Source: Campylobacter iguaniorum (lineage in GTDB: Bacteria; Campylobacterota; Campylobacteria; Campylobacterales; Campylobacteraceae). Taken from it: a stretch of DNA of 64,000 nt. Below the pieces are notes generated by a model, which worked only from the letters and a program-made list of their open reading frames with translations, was not told the origin of the DNA and ran no database searches. Each line of letters begins with the position of its first letter. Position 1 is the stretch's first letter. Below are positions 63,477 through 64,000 of the stretch, piece by piece. The translations under genes and the position numbers were made by a program. The stretch spans positions 1,178,001 through 1,242,000 of the forward strand of contig NZ_CP009043.1 of NCBI RefSeq assembly GCF_000736415.1, given 5' to 3'.

Positions 63477-64000
63477 TTAAGCTCCTTCATTGTGGTAAGC
63501 ATCAGATAGGGATTTGAACTCAACTATCTTATATCTATCTTTTAGTTTATCTCTTATTTCATTACTATCTAAATTTTCATTTAGCTCAATTGTCACATCA
63601 AAATAATCAGCGACAACTCTTTCATCGCTTTCGCTTAGCGTTATTGTGACTAAATCAACATTTAATTTTGCTAAATATGTTAAAAATGCAGCTAGACTTC
63701 CTCTTTTGTTTTCTATGCTAAGAATGATTTTATAGCGGTGTGGAGCATTTCTGGTCCATTTGACAAAGACCATCTCTTCTTTGTCTTCCATGAGCTTGGC
63801 TGCTCTTTCACAAAGCTTATGATGAACTGCTACATTGTGACCGTTTTTAAAGCCGATTATATCATCGCCACGTTTTGGATTGCAGCAATAATCAAATTCT
63901 GTAGCATTGATTTTATAGTTTGAATAGACTACTATATTATCAAATTTTTGTTTTTTAACTTCGTATTTATCAGCAAATTTAAGGCTGAAAATCTTGTCTT
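63477..64000 (-). CDS. spoT: RelA/SpoT-type (p)ppGpp synthetase/hydrolase, C-terminal part (cut by window edge)
   Basis: Reading the minus strand from the window end gives an open frame of 173 codons ending at 63477. The visible part has the RIS zinc-type motif YCCNPKRGDDIIGFKNGHNV followed by AVHHKLCERA, then an ACT domain (YKIILSIENKRGSLAAFLTY to the end). This is the regulatory C-terminus of long RSH proteins, which control the stringent response. The catalytic domains lie beyond the window. C. jejuni carries spoT next to tyrS, in agreement. Confidence 0.9.
   Translation of the reverse strand, partial: DKIFSLKFADKYEVKKQKFDNIVVYSNYKINATEFDYCCNPKRGDDIIGFKNGHNVAVHHKLCERAAKLMEDKEEMVFVKWTRNAPHRYKIILSIENKRGSLAAFLTYLAKLNVDLVTITLSESDERVVADYFDVTIELNENLDSNEIRDKLKDRYKIVEFKSLSDAYHNEGA

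Noticed and set aside
1-64000. tRNA, rRNA, CRISPR arrays and prophage
   Set aside because: Gaps between genes were read on both strands. No cloverleaf-like sequence, no spaced direct repeats and no phage-type genes were seen.

Overview
The window is chromosomal DNA of an epsilonproteobacterium, almost certainly a Campylobacter outside the jejuni/coli group. The basis is the strong A+T bias, TATAAT-type -10 boxes in A/T-rich intergenic DNA, tightly overlapping genes, and gene blocks I recognise from Campylobacter: holA-rpsF-ssb-rpsR; dnaJ/racRS-recR; aroE-SPOR-DUF1882-glyA-lysS-fur; napAGHBFLD; rpiB-apt-dedA-pepA-ychF; folD-lepB; and nadK-recN-GGDEF-tatD-mltD-rlpA-kdsC-lptCA-engB. Features that differ from my memory of C. 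jejuni are napF, a pilT-type ATPase gene, a short-form hisG, a stand-alone hisB and a phase-variable autotransporter. I would guess the C. fetus/hyointestinalis/lanienae side of the genus, but this is inference. No rRNA, tRNA, CRISPR array, prophage or intact insertion sequence was seen.

Layout. 3-1918 (+): replication and ribosome genes (holA end, rpsF, ssb, rpsR). 1955-3052 (-): dnaJ. 3237-5712 (+): racR-racS-recR. 5709-12929 (-): aroE, SPOR protein, DUF1882, glyA, lysS, fur, cvpA-like, pilT, gatC. 13122-19436 (+): a YfgM/BamB-like envelope pair, coaX, hisG, brnQ, a metallophosphoesterase and psd. 19497-26031 (-): the complete periplasmic nitrate reductase operon. 26479-33577 (-): a solute-binding lipoprotein, ychF, pepA, dedA, apt, rpiB, lepB, folD. 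33655-39272 (+): a cytochrome c, hemL, atpZ-like, two membrane proteins, a FliK-like protein and FlhX. 39420-41747 (-): the autotransporter. 41748-42484: a repeat-rich gap. 42485-54230 (-): an 11.7-kb run of nearly touching genes from nadK to PBP2, dominated by LPS transport, peptidoglycan and envelope functions. 54375-57223 (+): aspS-adk-ppa. 57246-64000 (-): an unknown gene, mnmC, amidase, a flavin oxidoreductase, tyrS and the 3' end of a relA/spoT gene.

Most genes are ordinary housekeeping genes. The most interesting part is 39420-42484. There an autotransporter gene carries a G10 tract inside its signal-peptide codons, placed so that loss or gain of one G meets a TAG stop within a few codons. 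A second G9 tract lies about 100 bp upstream in non-coding DNA. Next to it is a 307-bp palindromic element with perfect 36-bp terminal inverted repeats and two internal stem-loops. Also worth attention are the palindrome-rich nap upstream region with a perfect 22-bp inverted repeat, the YfgM/BamB-like pair in a genus usually regarded as lacking BamB, the PilT-type ATPase without visible pilus genes, and the FliK-like/FlhX pair at the end of a haem/cytochrome operon.
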